Assembly: GCA_911728455.2 (NCBI GenBank)
Contig: OU452229.1
Location: 13,488,076-13,552,075 of the forward strand
Source of the DNA: Marthasterias glacialis
Lineage: Eukaryota; Echinodermata; Asteroidea; Forcipulatida; Asteriidae
Reading direction: 5' to 3'
Length of the DNA stretch: 64,000 bases
Numbering within the stretch: position 1 is the stretch's first letter; each line of letters opens with the position of its first letter. Under the pieces are notes generated by a model, which worked only from the letters and a program-made list of their open reading frames with translations, ran no database searches and was not told where the DNA came from. The position numbers and the translations under genes are program-made. Below are positions 33,801-41,612 of this stretch, in pieces.

Positions 33801-35941
33801 TTGGGTCCCCGTGTGACGGTTACATGGGTTACTGCGACCCTTTCAATTCCTGCCGCTTGGCCAACGAGGACGGGCCAATCGCTGGAATCATCAGGAAGAT
33901 TTTCTTCAGCACCGAGGATCAGCTGACTGACGTCATTTGGTCTTGGATCACGGTAAGTTAAGGGGTTGGGCGGGAGCGAGGGGGTTGGTGGAGGGTGGGG
34001 AGTTGTAGACGTGGAACAGAATGGATCAGTTGTGTTTGATCAATACTCAAAAGTAGAATCTGTAACATTGTAGGTGGAAATATTTGTCTTGGATAGCACA
34101 ATGGAAATATCCGATTGGAGCTGTGGAGGCTCTGGCTCAGTTGCGTGGTCCGATTTTTCGCCGTAACAAATTTCAAGAAAGACTTTCAATGCCTGCTTGT
34201 AATGATTAGTTCCTATGATTTTGGTGCTGTTAACCAGAGTCGTAGTACTCATATTTATACTTGAGTCAATTTTTTCTGCACTTTCATGTTTACCTGTGCT
34301 TATGAATGCTATAAGTTATCGCACTAGCGCTCGTGGAATACAGGAAAATGTAGTGCTTTTGCATCCCATATCCCACGAGGCCGAAGGGGGAGTGGTATAT
34401 GGGACGCAGACGCGCTTATATTATCCTGTATTCCACGAGCGCGCGTGTGATCAGGAATTTATTTTCCAGTCAACTTCATACTGCCTCATGAAAACATACA
34501 ATAAAAATCAATAAAAATCAAAATCACACGCGCAAAGCTTAGAGCGTTATTTGATGAAGAGCAGCATGCGCAACGCGCCAAGTTCAGAACGTTATTTTGC
34601 ACTGTCTTATACTGAGCGTGATACATGATACTCTATACGCAGAGTGCAATGAAGACTACTGGGAGTATGATATGGTTTATTATCACACTCCAGTTGAGCA
34701 ATCTGATGCTTTCGTTGTACTCGTAATTGTACTCCTACTTGTACTCATGAACGTCCTCTTACTCGTGGCAAAGTATTTACACTCCTTCTCATGAGTAGTT
34801 TGGTGCTGTTAACCAGAGTCCTCGTACTCATACTTGAGTCTTTTTTTTCTGTGCTCGTATGCGTACCTGTGCTTATGAATACATGTATGTACTGATACTT
34901 ATACTCACAGACAAATTCTTGTACTTATCCTCGTCATTGTACTCGTATTCCTTACTCATGGCAAAGTATTTATACTTCATCTCATGACTGTGAGTCACAG
35001 GAGGAAAAAAGGATTTGTGCTCGTACCTGTCAAAATGCACCAACTGCATCTCTGGTGTTAACAGATGCCTAGATGTGTGTAAAGTAGAAATGGCAGCCTC
35101 ATTTGCCTTTACTAAGCTTTTACAAACAGGGTTTGTAGTGTATTGTTTAACCAGCTGCCGTTTTTTTTTCGGCCAGTCTGACGGGAGTATTTCTTGCTGT
35201 AATCATTTTTCTTTGAGAGTACCATTGACACAAAAAAACATTGACTTGACAAAGCCAAGAGAACAATCTATTCTCGTTAGAGCACCAGGATTTTTTGTTT
35301 TCTCTATCGAGAAAATGTCAAATATGTGTACCTTGAATTGCAAAACCTCAGCCATGATCTACAGCATAGGATTGATACTAAACCCGTAACTAAGGTTGGA
35401 TCTCCGGTTCACTCTGACTTTATACCTCCATTGAGCCAAAATACAATGATTGAACAATGGACGAAGCCTCTCGATATCTCGTAGTCTGCTTCTTGGAACA
35501 AAAGGACAAAGGTCTGGAATCAGGGATTGCACAATTACATGATGGTCTAAAATCGGGGGAAATATTTAATACCATGTTTCTCTTTGTGTAGCTCATTGTC
35601 AGATAGATTCATGTTTACTCCCATTACATTATGCAAGGATTGATGGACATACGGCTTCAACTCTTTTGTATGCCTCTCTATTGCAGAATAACTGGTGGGT
35701 GATTGTCATCATTGCTGTTGCCGTCATCATCCTCATGATCCTCATCATCTTCTTTTGTGAACGCGTCATCCCTACCACCAACCCCTGGCACAGGGAGAAG
35801 GCCGAACTGTCCCGACGCTCCAGTGCCAACGTCAAGCTGCAGAAGAAACGCAACCGCGGCAGCCAGTACTACGGGAACCCAGCCCCACCCAACTTTGAGC
35901 AGCACCCTGATAATGCTGAGAGTAGAGCCACAAGATTCTAA
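10335..35941 (+). CDS. ADAM10-like (Kuzbanian-type) membrane metalloprotease, complete, 15 coding exons
   Basis: Exons: 10335-10437, 14599-14734, 18221-18342, 22685-22965, 24674-24771, 26041-26167, 26855-27038, 28280-28437, 28793-28976, 30048-30210, 32002-32103, 32510-32594, 33401-33494, 33726-33952, 35687-35941. All phases agree, giving 2319 nt and 772 residues (human ADAM10 is 748). Order: hydrophobic N-terminus (1-34), prodomain with cysteine switch at Cys183 (SGCG), furin motif RHKR ending at 226, reprolysin domain with [11 protein letters not shown] at 394-404 and Met-turn Met423, disintegrin/cysteine-rich region (~460-660), membrane helix ~691-712, 60-residue tail. No EGF module is seen, typical of the ADAM10 branch. 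ADAM10 proteins shed ectodomains such as Notch and its ligands; substrates here are unknown. This copy is more divergent than the - strand paralog. The start is the first in-frame ATG of exon 1, with G at -3 and +4. Confidence 0.9.
10730..11752. mobile_element. 1.02-kb foldback (long-TIR) element, MULE-like
   Basis: Two ~507-bp arms (10730-11236 and 11246-11752) are near-perfect reverse complements around a 9-bp centre. The ends read TAGACCCAGTAACTGGGGCG and its complement. The 9-bp direct repeat CTAGAGACC flanks both sides (10721-10729 and 11753-11761), consistent with a target-site duplication; 9 bp is typical of Mutator-like elements. Each arm holds two ~75-bp sub-repeats (GCCCTGAC...CAGGATACCA). 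There is no transposase; the open frames in the arms are mirror images of each other. It lies in intron 1 of the + ADAM10-like gene. Confidence 0.85.
11757..11893. mobile_element. Short related hairpin element beside the foldback element
   Basis: It begins with GACCCAGTAACTAGACTGG and ends AAAAAGGAGTTCAGTGTCCC then ATTTACTGGGTTT. Left and right ends are degenerate inverted repeats and resemble the ends of the neighbouring 1-kb element (CTCCTTTTTGAGATTTT motif shared). It is probably an older member of the same family. Confidence 0.55.
11894..14416. other. Intron 1 remainder
   Basis: No exon seen. It holds a ~31-nt poly(A) tract (12827-12857) and an old dispersed repeat at 13945-14290. Confidence 0.5.
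13945..14290. repeat. Dispersed repeat, copy related to 18550-18972
   Basis: It shares long segments with 18550-18972 in the same orientation, such as ACAGAATTGAAAGATAT, CACAGTGAGGTACAT, CAATTGAAAAACA and TACTGGCCC.GCTAAAAT. This copy lacks clear terminal repeats. Confidence 0.6.
14417..14530 (+). repeat. tRNA-derived SINE fragment
   Basis: A-box-like TAGCTCACTTGGTGGAGCGC and B-box-like GGTTCAAATCC are spaced as in a tRNA head, followed by CTAGTCAATTTTTCCTTTG. The same 3' module occurs in the hairpin at 9.4 kb. No plausible anticodon arm, so it is not a tRNA gene. Confidence 0.6.
15120..15492. mobile_element. MITE-like repeat with AGTAGGAGGGTT ends
   Basis: AGTAGGAGGGTT at 15125 is inverted at 15365 (ACCCTCCTACT) and again direct at 15480, enclosing ~250- and ~120-bp non-coding segments. 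Similar ends occur at 25912 and 55019. Confidence 0.45.
16440..17620. repeat. Inverted pair of a dispersed repeat
   Basis: 16440-16635 (AAATCAACCAAT...GGCCCATCAAAATCAGGGTG) and 17433-17620 (CACCCTGATTTTGATGGGGC...TTGGTTGATTTGTCA) are reverse-complement copies about 190 bp long and clearly diverged. They are separated by ~800 bp, all within intron 2 of the + gene. Confidence 0.6.
17760..17924. mobile_element. hAT-like MITE with CAGGCCTGGAATT ends
   Basis: The left end CAGGCCTGGAATT is matched by AATTTCCAGGCCTG at the right end, with a 165-bp non-coding body. Related bodies (GGAGGCAACAGAGGC, GTAGAAA, AAACTGCCTT.C) recur at about 19930-20045, 24366-24515 and 53480-53625. CAGG-type ends suggest hAT; no 8-bp target duplication could be confirmed. 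Confidence 0.5.
18550..18972. mobile_element. TIR element with CAGGGCTCGAATT ends
   Basis: It begins CAGGGCTCGAATTTGGGGT and ends AAATTCGAGCCCTG. The 423-bp body is non-coding. A further fragment of the end motif is at 51792 (CAGGGCTCGATAT). The ends resemble hAT termini. Confidence 0.6.
18965..19145 (+). repeat. Dispersed repeat shared with 46480-46665
   Basis: Common blocks: GCATTTTGCGTA/GCGTTTTGCGTA, GGTC.GTGAACCAC, AAGCTCAA..CCAAAAG and AAAGATG.CG..T.TCAGGAACT. Same orientation; function unknown. Confidence 0.5.
19190..19342 (-). repeat. tRNA-derived SINE (GGTACCGC family)
   Basis: On the - strand it starts near GCGGTACCTGCTGC, has TCACCGAGCAAGCGCAGTGG and the B-box-like GTGGGTTCTAATCCCACC. 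Four more copies share this layout (21340-21498 -, 21955-22095 +, 28519-28640 +, 54868-54975 -). Confidence 0.6.
21340..21498 (-). repeat. tRNA-derived SINE (GGTACCGC family)
   Basis: GATGGGATTCGAACCCATGA, ATTCTAGAGCAGAT and GCGGGTACCGCAG read on the + strand; the same layout as 19190-19342. Confidence 0.6.
21955..22095 (+). repeat. tRNA-derived SINE (GGTACCGC family)
   Basis: GGTGATCTAGTGGTTAAGAC (A-box-like) and GGTTTGAATCCCACC (B-box-like) on the + strand, in intron 3 of the + gene. Confidence 0.6.
22685..22965 (+). CDS. Prodomain exon with cysteine switch
   Basis: The exon encodes residues 121-214: [20 protein letters not shown], then [20 protein letters not shown] and [11 protein letters not shown]. 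The HG/DG/F.G pattern and VEPA..Y are ADAM10-class prodomain hallmarks. Cys183 is the expected switch residue that ligates the catalytic zinc in the zymogen. The 3' part is charged ([20 protein letters not shown]) and probably helical, longer than in the paralog (281 versus 260 nt). Confidence 0.85.
22995..23340 (+). repeat. SINE family C, copy 1
   Basis: Head ACAAGACTCAAGCTCTAGTG, then GTGTGGGTTCGAGTGCAGGT (B-box-like), TTTAAGCAAGACACTTGA, CCTTCGGATGGGACGTAAAG, AATGAGAAGGGGTTTGTCCC and CTGGCATGGTCTGGCAGCAA. Further copies are at 30348-30725, 41318-41612 and 50066-50332, all + oriented. Confidence 0.7.
23440..23790 (+). repeat. Dispersed repeat shared with 35160-35545
   Basis: Shared blocks: TTGACAA.GCCAAGAGAACAA, TATCGAGAAAATGTCAAAT, GAAGCCTCTCGAT.TC and TTCTTGGAACAAAAGGACAA. 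Both copies are in introns of the + ADAM10-like gene, same orientation. Confidence 0.65.
24674..24771 (+). CDS. Furin-site exon
   Basis: The exon encodes [20 protein letters not shown], then [16 protein letters not shown] is a canonical R-x-K/R-R proprotein convertase site directly before the mature protease. The exon ends with split codon AG. In the - strand paralog this exon and the next are one continuous exon, so the intron at 24772-26040 is specific to this copy. Confidence 0.85.
24785..25150 (-). repeat. Probable SINE, reverse orientation
   Basis: Read on the - strand, the 3' end at 25150 begins AGCACACCGGTCTCAAGTTC then TGGTGGCTAAGTCATCAGGG and TGTGGATTCAATGCCCGGTA (B-box-like). The rest is non-coding. 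Single clear copy, so moderate confidence. Confidence 0.4.
26347..26483. mobile_element. Hairpin MITE
   Basis: Imperfect inverted arms: TGAAGTTTCGGAGCCGGAAG with TGCATT against ACTGCACTTCTGGCTCCAAA, extending to ATCCTGTTGGTA against TACCGACAGGAT. Non-coding, in intron 6 of the + gene. Confidence 0.55.
27768..28046 (+). repeat. Dispersed repeat shared with 29636-29906
   Basis: Shared blocks: GGCGTGTGATTTCT, TCCACATTGTGTC, TTCTGGTGATGCACAGAGTC and AGGGGGAACCCAG. Both lie in introns flanking the zinc-site exons of the + gene. Confidence 0.65.
28280..28437 (+). CDS. Zinc-binding active-site exon
   Basis: Residues 351-403 end in [13 protein letters not shown]. The next exon (28793) starts HDP, completing H-E-x-G-H-x-x-G-x-x-H (His394, Glu395, His398, His404). 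The motif is intact, so the enzyme is predicted to be catalytically competent. Confidence 0.9.
28519..28640 (+). repeat. tRNA-derived SINE (GGTACCGC family)
   Basis: GCGGTACCTGCTGC head, CTCTCGGTGGTTAATC, and GTGGGATTGAATCCCACC; followed by a ~16-nt C run at 28661. Confidence 0.6.
28793..28976 (+). CDS. Third zinc His and Met-turn exon
   Basis: Begins with HDP (third zinc ligand). [20 protein letters not shown] contains the Met-turn methionine (Met423). It then ends the catalytic domain with NCFV. The donor is GTAAGT at 28977. Confidence 0.9.
29636..29906 (+). repeat. Dispersed repeat shared with 27768-28046
   Basis: Second copy of the repeat at 27768-28046, same orientation. Confidence 0.65.
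30048..32594 (+). CDS. Disintegrin / cysteine-rich exons of the + strand gene
   Basis: Exons 30048-30210, 32002-32103 and 32510-32594. Translation runs [20 protein letters not shown], then [40 protein letters not shown] and [10 protein letters not shown]. The C-x6-C spacing across the last junction equals that of human ADAM10 only if the AT-AC splice sites at 32104/32509 are used. Confidence 0.85.
30348..30725 (+). repeat. SINE family C, copy 2
   Basis: Very close to copy 1: AGACTCAAGCTCCGGTGTTT, GTTAAGCAAGACACTTGACC, TAAAGCCGTAGGCCTCGTGT, ATAATGAGAAGGCGTTTGTC. In an intron of the + gene. Confidence 0.7.
31265..31345 (+). repeat. SINE family C 3' tail fragment
   Basis: CATCACCTTGTAAACCCTTA and ACAAGGTGCTA match the 3' end of the copy at 50066-50332. 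Confidence 0.5.
31385..31700 (+). repeat. Dispersed hairpin-headed repeat, copy 1
   Basis: The head contains TGGAATACAG...CAGTATTCCACGAG as inverted ends with GGGACGCAGA inside, then TTTAGAGCGTTATTT and ATGATATGGTTTATTATCAC. The same order occurs at 34315-34710. Confidence 0.6.
32104..32509 (+). other. U12-type AT-AC intron (+ strand ADAM10-like gene)
   Basis: The donor ATATCCTTT begins directly after TGCAC at 32103 and matches the minor-spliceosome 5' site. The branch element CCTTAAC is at 32493-32499 and the intron ends CAC|AC before TGGGAGC at 32510. No GT-AG pair in the region keeps frame and cysteine spacing. The intron is 406 nt, phase 2, and the following exon is 85 nt. Confidence 0.85.
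34205..34995 (+). repeat. TACTCGTACTCAT-type degenerate repeat, two blocks
   Basis: GGTGCTGTTAACCAGAGTC followed by GTACTCATA.TTGAGTC occurs at 34221 and again at 34802, surrounding repeat copy 2 at 34315-34710. The second block continues with many TACTCGT/TACTCAT units to 34995. Looks like a repeat split by insertion plus local expansion. Confidence 0.5.
34315..34710 (+). repeat. Dispersed hairpin-headed repeat, copy 2
   Basis: The hairpin of 34328-34444 (CGCTCGTGGAATACAGGAAA against TCCTGTATTCCACGAGCGCG) is near-perfect at its outer ends. The following tail matches copy 1 (AGAGCGTTATTT, ATGATATGGTTTATTATCAC). Confidence 0.65.
35160..35545 (+). repeat. Dispersed repeat shared with 23440-23790
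   Basis: Second copy of the repeat at 23440-23790, in the intron before the last exon of the + gene. Confidence 0.65.
35687..35941 (+). CDS. Last exon: transmembrane helix and cytoplasmic tail
   Basis: [20 protein letters not shown] continues into IFFCERVIP. This is one helix (residues ~691-712) preceded by the family's NxWW motif, then a basic tail (60 residues) ending [10 protein letters not shown] and TAA at 35939. The tail has no similarity to the [12 protein letters not shown] tail of the paralog, suggesting different trafficking or adaptor binding. Confidence 0.9.
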   Translation, partial: NNWWVIVIIAVAVIILMILIIFFCERVIPTTNPWHREKAELSRRSSANVKLQKKRNRGSQYYGNPAPPNFEQHPDNAESRATRF

Positions 35942-38030
35942 AGATTCATATCTGTACTACATTTTTTTTTTTTAAATCTTCCCCACCCCTACATCATAAC
36001 TTTCGCCAAGTCCTTTCAGCTGGTTTTGTAATCTCTACAGATTGCAAGGTCAACCTAAGGGCCATGTCACACGAGGCACTTTTGACTTGCAACTTGGAGG
36101 CACCCAACTGTACTGCACGCAAGAGAGGAACACGCTGGTACCCCAGGAGACACTTTTCTCATAGTGTCTTTATTTTCCTTATGAAAATCAGGATTGAAAA
36201 TTGGAATACACACTTGTATTTTTTTTTCTACTTCTGGAAGATTGCCTGGAACTTGATGCTGTTATAATATCTCATGTGACAATGCTCTTAGACATGGATT
36301 TATCTCTCCATTCACAAGATTTGAAGTCTTTCCTTTTCCCATAATCATCCCCACCCCTAAATTTCTCCACAAATCCGCACCCTCTTCCCCAGAGTAATTT
36401 CCTTCCACCTGGTTTTTTCAACCACTCAATATTACTGATCTATTTACTGTATATATTCCTTTCACTCAAGCATTTTCTTCCCCCACTCAGTTTTTTAAAG
36501 TCTTTTTAGATTGTGGACTTGTTTCGTCGATTTGTTTCTGTCAGTCAGGAAACGAGGTATTACGTATATTTTCCAATTTCAGAGAAGTTTAAGCTCTGCT
36601 TAAACAGAGGCTCGTGTATGTCTGGCAAACTAGTTCATGTCTCTTACTTTGGCTACGGCTATGCGCGTTGGCTGCAGTGACAATGTTGAAGAGTTGGCCT
36701 TTTCAGCAATCTAGCCTTAGCCACTGACGAAGCCGTCATTCAGACATGGCTATCCATTCCATTTAAAATGATAAACACAGCGAGAGGGATGCCCAACGTT
36801 AGAAAGATTTTAGGATAAACTGTGACTTACACGTTTATTTTCTTAGCATGGCAAAAACAAAATAGTTGGGCACCAGGCACATCAATATGAACCACATGGC
36901 ATGCCGGGCTGGGAACCTGTTTCTAAGCTAAATTTTGTTCCTACCAAGGGCGTGTTTTGGCTTCCCTGACCAGAAACAAGTTTTTAATTCACTGACCGAA
37001 ACAGTTTCTGAGAGCTACACGAAAACGAGTCGGTAACAAGAAACATTTGGTGGAGTAGTACATCTTATATAAAAATTAATTTTCTCAAAATATACGACCC
37101 TCATTTTACTTTCACATTACAGAACTTTGTCTTTATAATTTTATCAACATTATTGGATTGGTATGCTTCCAAGGTTTTTTCGTTTTTTTCCGTCGACATT
37201 TTTCGTTAGTTTGTAAAATCCACCATCTTGAAACCAGGCCTAACTGACCCAACAAGTCGGTTACGGTGTGGACGGCACAGCGACGTCACCGCGTCTGAAA
37301 CAACTACGCGAAAACGCTCAACAACTGACCAAAGCTCCAACTTGTTTTTGGTCAGGGTCGCCAAACACCTTCACCTGGGCTTAATGTGCTTGGACCTTTG
37401 TGACATAACAATAGGGTATATTCTAAATTGAAATTCATTTCCCACGCAGTCTTTCACTCTGTAAGCACATTCCATTTAAAAAAAAACTTCTTAAAACTGT
37501 TAATTGATAAACTTTTCTTTGAAATGAATGTATATATTGCTAAAGTAAAATGATGCTATTTTAAAAAAAATCTTTATACATATTTTCATATGACCTAACA
37601 GAATAAGTAAATAAGTACAGATAGTAGGGGATGTTCGTTGTAGGTTTATATTGTCTGTGTAATTGTGACATTTTTTGTGGTGTTTTGCCCCCATCTATGT
37701 GCGATGCAATAGCCCATATGCACAAGCGCCATATACTGGTAATGCATCTTGGGAAAGCGAGTAGAGCTAAAAAAAGAAATCAAGTTGTCACGATGAATGC
37801 CGTGCTGTAGTTTAAATGTAACTATGCTAAGATTTACGTGTTGTGTACGCCATTGCTTCAAAATCAGCGTGTCATGATGGTTGGCGATGTTGTTTGGACT
37901 CGGATTTCACCCAGAATCCTTTGCGTGCTGATCATTTCTTGTTATGCGTACTGGGACGTGCATACGAGCTTCTCTCTTTAGTATTGAGGTATCTTAACTT
38001 GACAAACTAAATAAAGGTCTGATCACTTCT
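35942..38030 (+). other. Probable 3' UTR of the + strand ADAM10-like gene
   Basis: There is no coding frame of note. The first clear AATAAA downstream is at 38010-38015 with a T/G-rich sequence after it; another lies at 40105-40110. The choice of end is inference. Confidence 0.35.
38010..38015 (+). terminator. Candidate poly(A) signal AATAAA
   Basis: It is the first canonical hexamer found after the stop at 35941 on the + strand, followed by TCTGATCACTTCTGGGTTTG. Low certainty. Confidence 0.3.
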
Positions 38031-41000
38031 GGGTTTGAAAAGTGAAGACTCTGTTCGCTAAGTTCATAATAAGCAAATTTTGGCTAAAAACTTCTTTACT
38101 GCATTATTGAGCTAAGCCCAGCTTATCCTGTTCCAGTTTCTCGCCCTTGCGCATCATTGAGCTAAGCCTACACCATTGAGATAAGCCTACCGGTTAGTTA
38201 AACCTCTTTGGCAGTAGCTAAGCAGCATTCAGCAACAGAGTCTAGCATTCTCCTGAAGACAATCACAGCATACTGATTGACACATCGAGTTGTCATGCTA
38301 CCCGTTCTTTTCAGAACCACCACAACTCATAGAGTTTTCATGAACATGGCTGTCACCGCAAACCTCACTAGAATTTTTACTGCATTAAAAAAAAACAAAA
38401 GAAAACTTAGCTTGATATGGCTTGTCAGAGCATGGTATTTTCTTATCGCGAACATGGTTGGTTTTGACGTGCAAAGCCTTGTTAATGTTACTTGCAATGT
38501 GGGAATGTGCAGCGGTCTACAGAAGGAGCTGGTGTGATAGTGCTGTCAACATCGGTGTGTGCATGTCACGCATGCTGGAACCTGTTTTTTTTTACACTTG
38601 TAGAAAAGGTGTAATGTGCATTGCCTGTAACTGGTTCAGGCTTAATTTTGCTTACCAAATCAGTCAGCATGTTTGTTTGTCATTTATCAAACTCACAAAG
38701 ATTTTTCTCCAGGGTATTCTTGACCTTGGTGTAATTTCAGGCGTGTGTATTTCAAAATAATAATAATAATAATTAAACGGGTTAGAAAATTAGTGGTGTA
38801 TTCATAATCATTTTCATAATTTATCCAATTCCATGTATTGTATTTATGTAGTTTGTCGTAAATCAGATGTTTGGTAAGATGATTTTTAGGTAGATACGCT
38901 GTTGTCAAATTAAGTAAAACACAACCAAAGAAATGTCCTTTTTTGTAAGTGAGTTCAGTTGGTTGCGGAAATTTTTACAAAAATTGTATTCCTACATCGA
39001 AGTCAGTTGATCATGATTATTCCATGAAATGTTTTTTTTTTTTCATCATTGGCATGTTGAGCATGCTTCACCAGTACTAATGATAACTATACACTATTAC
39101 ACACAGCATTTGGTAAACATTGCAAAGTGCAAACCTAATCATTTGTATATCGTGTGACCTTGTTGCTAAAGTTTGTCTGCGCTGGTAGAAAACCAGCATT
39201 GGGATCTTTCATTTTAAAAAATCAAAATGTCAAACTGGTAGAAGCCAGATTTCAAGCTAACTTTACTGAACTCAACCTTTATGAATTGCATCAGTCACAA
39301 TATAGGGTCTCATCTCTGCATCTGATAACCTGAGGACTTTTTGTACGTTATTTTGTTTACCATGTTTACCCTGAAAAATACTTTTGGTAGACCTTGGTAG
39401 GCAATAAACCTTATGCCTGTGACGTCACTGTGAGCATTTAGTACGTGAAAGGGCAGCCTCGCCTTGAGGTAATAACAGCTTTTTTAATCAATGTGCCTGT
39501 GTGTTAAATAGTGTCGTGGGAATTTTAGGGGATGCGGCATTTACACGCTTGCCCGTTGACTACCAAAATGGTGAGCTTGGCACAATCGTGGCATGTGAGG
39601 TGCCTGCAAGAGGTCAATAGTCCTGTTTCACGGTGCAACTCCTTATGAGTATTCAGCCCCAACAACAAAATTGGTACGCATTCATCGACAGGATAATAAG
39701 AAGCAAATATTTTGAGGAATACAGCGATAAAATAATGCAATATCTTGTTCTGGTGCTGATAGCTAAAAGCTATTAAAGAAAATAGTTTAAGTTCTTTTAT
39801 GTCTGCAAAAACTGCAAGATGTGTGTGGAAAAAACAGTGTGCATTTTAGATGTTTCAAGCTAGTTTCAGATATGCAACTTCTCAGCTAGTTGACTGCATT
39901 CTTCAAATTTAATGCCATAAAAAAAGTCTGGAGCACTGCACAAAGACCCTTTATTCATTTCGTTTTTTTGCAATGACAAAGTGGCATATCTGTAATCTAT
40001 TGAAATGTTGTTAAGTTTAAGATAAAAATGTATAGGTTTGATATAACTGTTTATTATAGCTACACGACGGTTGGTTCTTGAAGTATTAGTTAAAATTTAA
40101 TATAAATAAAAGTGATGTTAACAGACAGGCAGACTTTGCTGATTTCTGTCTGTCGAAAGGTGAAAGCAAAGTCAGGGCAACATTCAGAGGGGTGTGAGTG
40201 GGGGAGGGGGTAGAGGGAAACACCCCTCACCCCAGCGGTAACTTTGATATTTTTTAGAATTATATATTATGCTAAAAGTGTCCTTATTTCACAGACAATT
40301 CTGAGGAAATACGCTTTTGCCCCCTCCCCCTCATGGTTTTGGATTTGCCTAAGTTGCTGAAAATCATGGTGTGTGTGTGAGTTAGAATACATAACTTCAA
40401 AACATTTCGTGTAGTCAGGCGTGCAACTTTTCAGCTGATCAGTTGATTTCCTTGTTTTGGGGTTTCTCAGCCGTGCCATTGAAAATTGGAAAACACAGTA
40501 CAGTGTCATGCTGTGCCTGGCACTTTCCTCTTATTTGTGTCTGAAAATGGCAGGTACGTGTCTGTTTAGAACAGTGTGAGCCCTTTTCATATTTTTTTAA
40601 GTTGTGTACAGAAGTTGTGTACTCAACAAACATGCAAATCATTATTAATGGTTTTCAAGTTAACAAAATTCACCAGATTTCATTAAATGAATCGGCACGA
40701 TTTCTGTGAGATAAACATGTAGATCTGTTTAATTAAGCAGTATGTAAACTTTTCCAAACATATTTTTCCCTTATTCAAATTAACGAAACCAAGAATGCAA
40801 GGGCTTAAAAAAAAGAAGTTTTGGGTCAATCTTGGACTTCCACGTTTGGGCAACAACAACAATCACCTGTCCAGCCCAAAACTTGCATTTTTCAACCATT
40901 TTATTTTCAAAACGTATTGAGGTATTTAAAGAAAAGAAAAGAAAAAAGGTATTATATTTCTTTTGTCTGTTTTTTTTTTCCATTCAAAAATTCCTAATGT

Positions 41001-41317
41001 CTTTCAATTGTTAACTATCACTGAACTATGTATTTGTACTATTAGCAATGATGTATTTTATAAGCATGCAGGGTTGTATTCGTGTATATTTGGTAAAGTA
41101 TTTACTATTTTCATACTGTTATAAAGGCTGCAGCAGAGGATGAGTTCATATTGCATTACAGTCTTGTCGATTTTGATTTTGTTTTCCGCCAAGTTTCTCA
41201 AGCTTTTACCATGCTACTTAGTCAAGAAGCAATTTTGACCAGACTGCGGCAGTCTTCACTAATGTTGTCATGCCAAGCTAGTGACTGAGTCTGCTGTGTG
41301 TAAAAGGAACCTATATG
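38031..41317. other. Intergenic between convergent ADAM10 genes (part 1)
   Basis: No supported gene. Includes remnants of GCTAAGC-rich repeats (38050-38235) and a short T-rich/AG-rich run near 40,930-40,980. Confidence 0.45.
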
Positions 41318-41612
41318 GAGTATCATGGCCGAGTGTTCTAGTGCACCAGACTCCAGTTCTGGTGTTATCATAGTGTGGGTTCAGGTCCTAGTCATGAAAC
41401 TTGCAGTTGTTTCTTTGAGTAAGACACCCATAATTGCTCCTTCAGATTGGACGTCAAGCTGTAGGTCCCATGTGTTATGTTGTGCAAGTTGGAGAACCCA
41501 GTGTAAAATGAACATTAATTGCTATGAGAAGGGGTTTGCCCTGGTGTATATCTGGCATGTTTGGCTGCAGATTGCGCTGCATTACCATTACATGGTGCTG
41601 GCTGTATGAATG
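41318..41612 (+). repeat. SINE family C, copy 3
   Basis: CACCAGACTCCAGTTCTGGT, GTGTGGGTTCAGGTCCTAGT, TTGGACGTCAAGCTGTAGGT and TATGAGAAGGGGTTTGCCCT. Confidence 0.65.
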
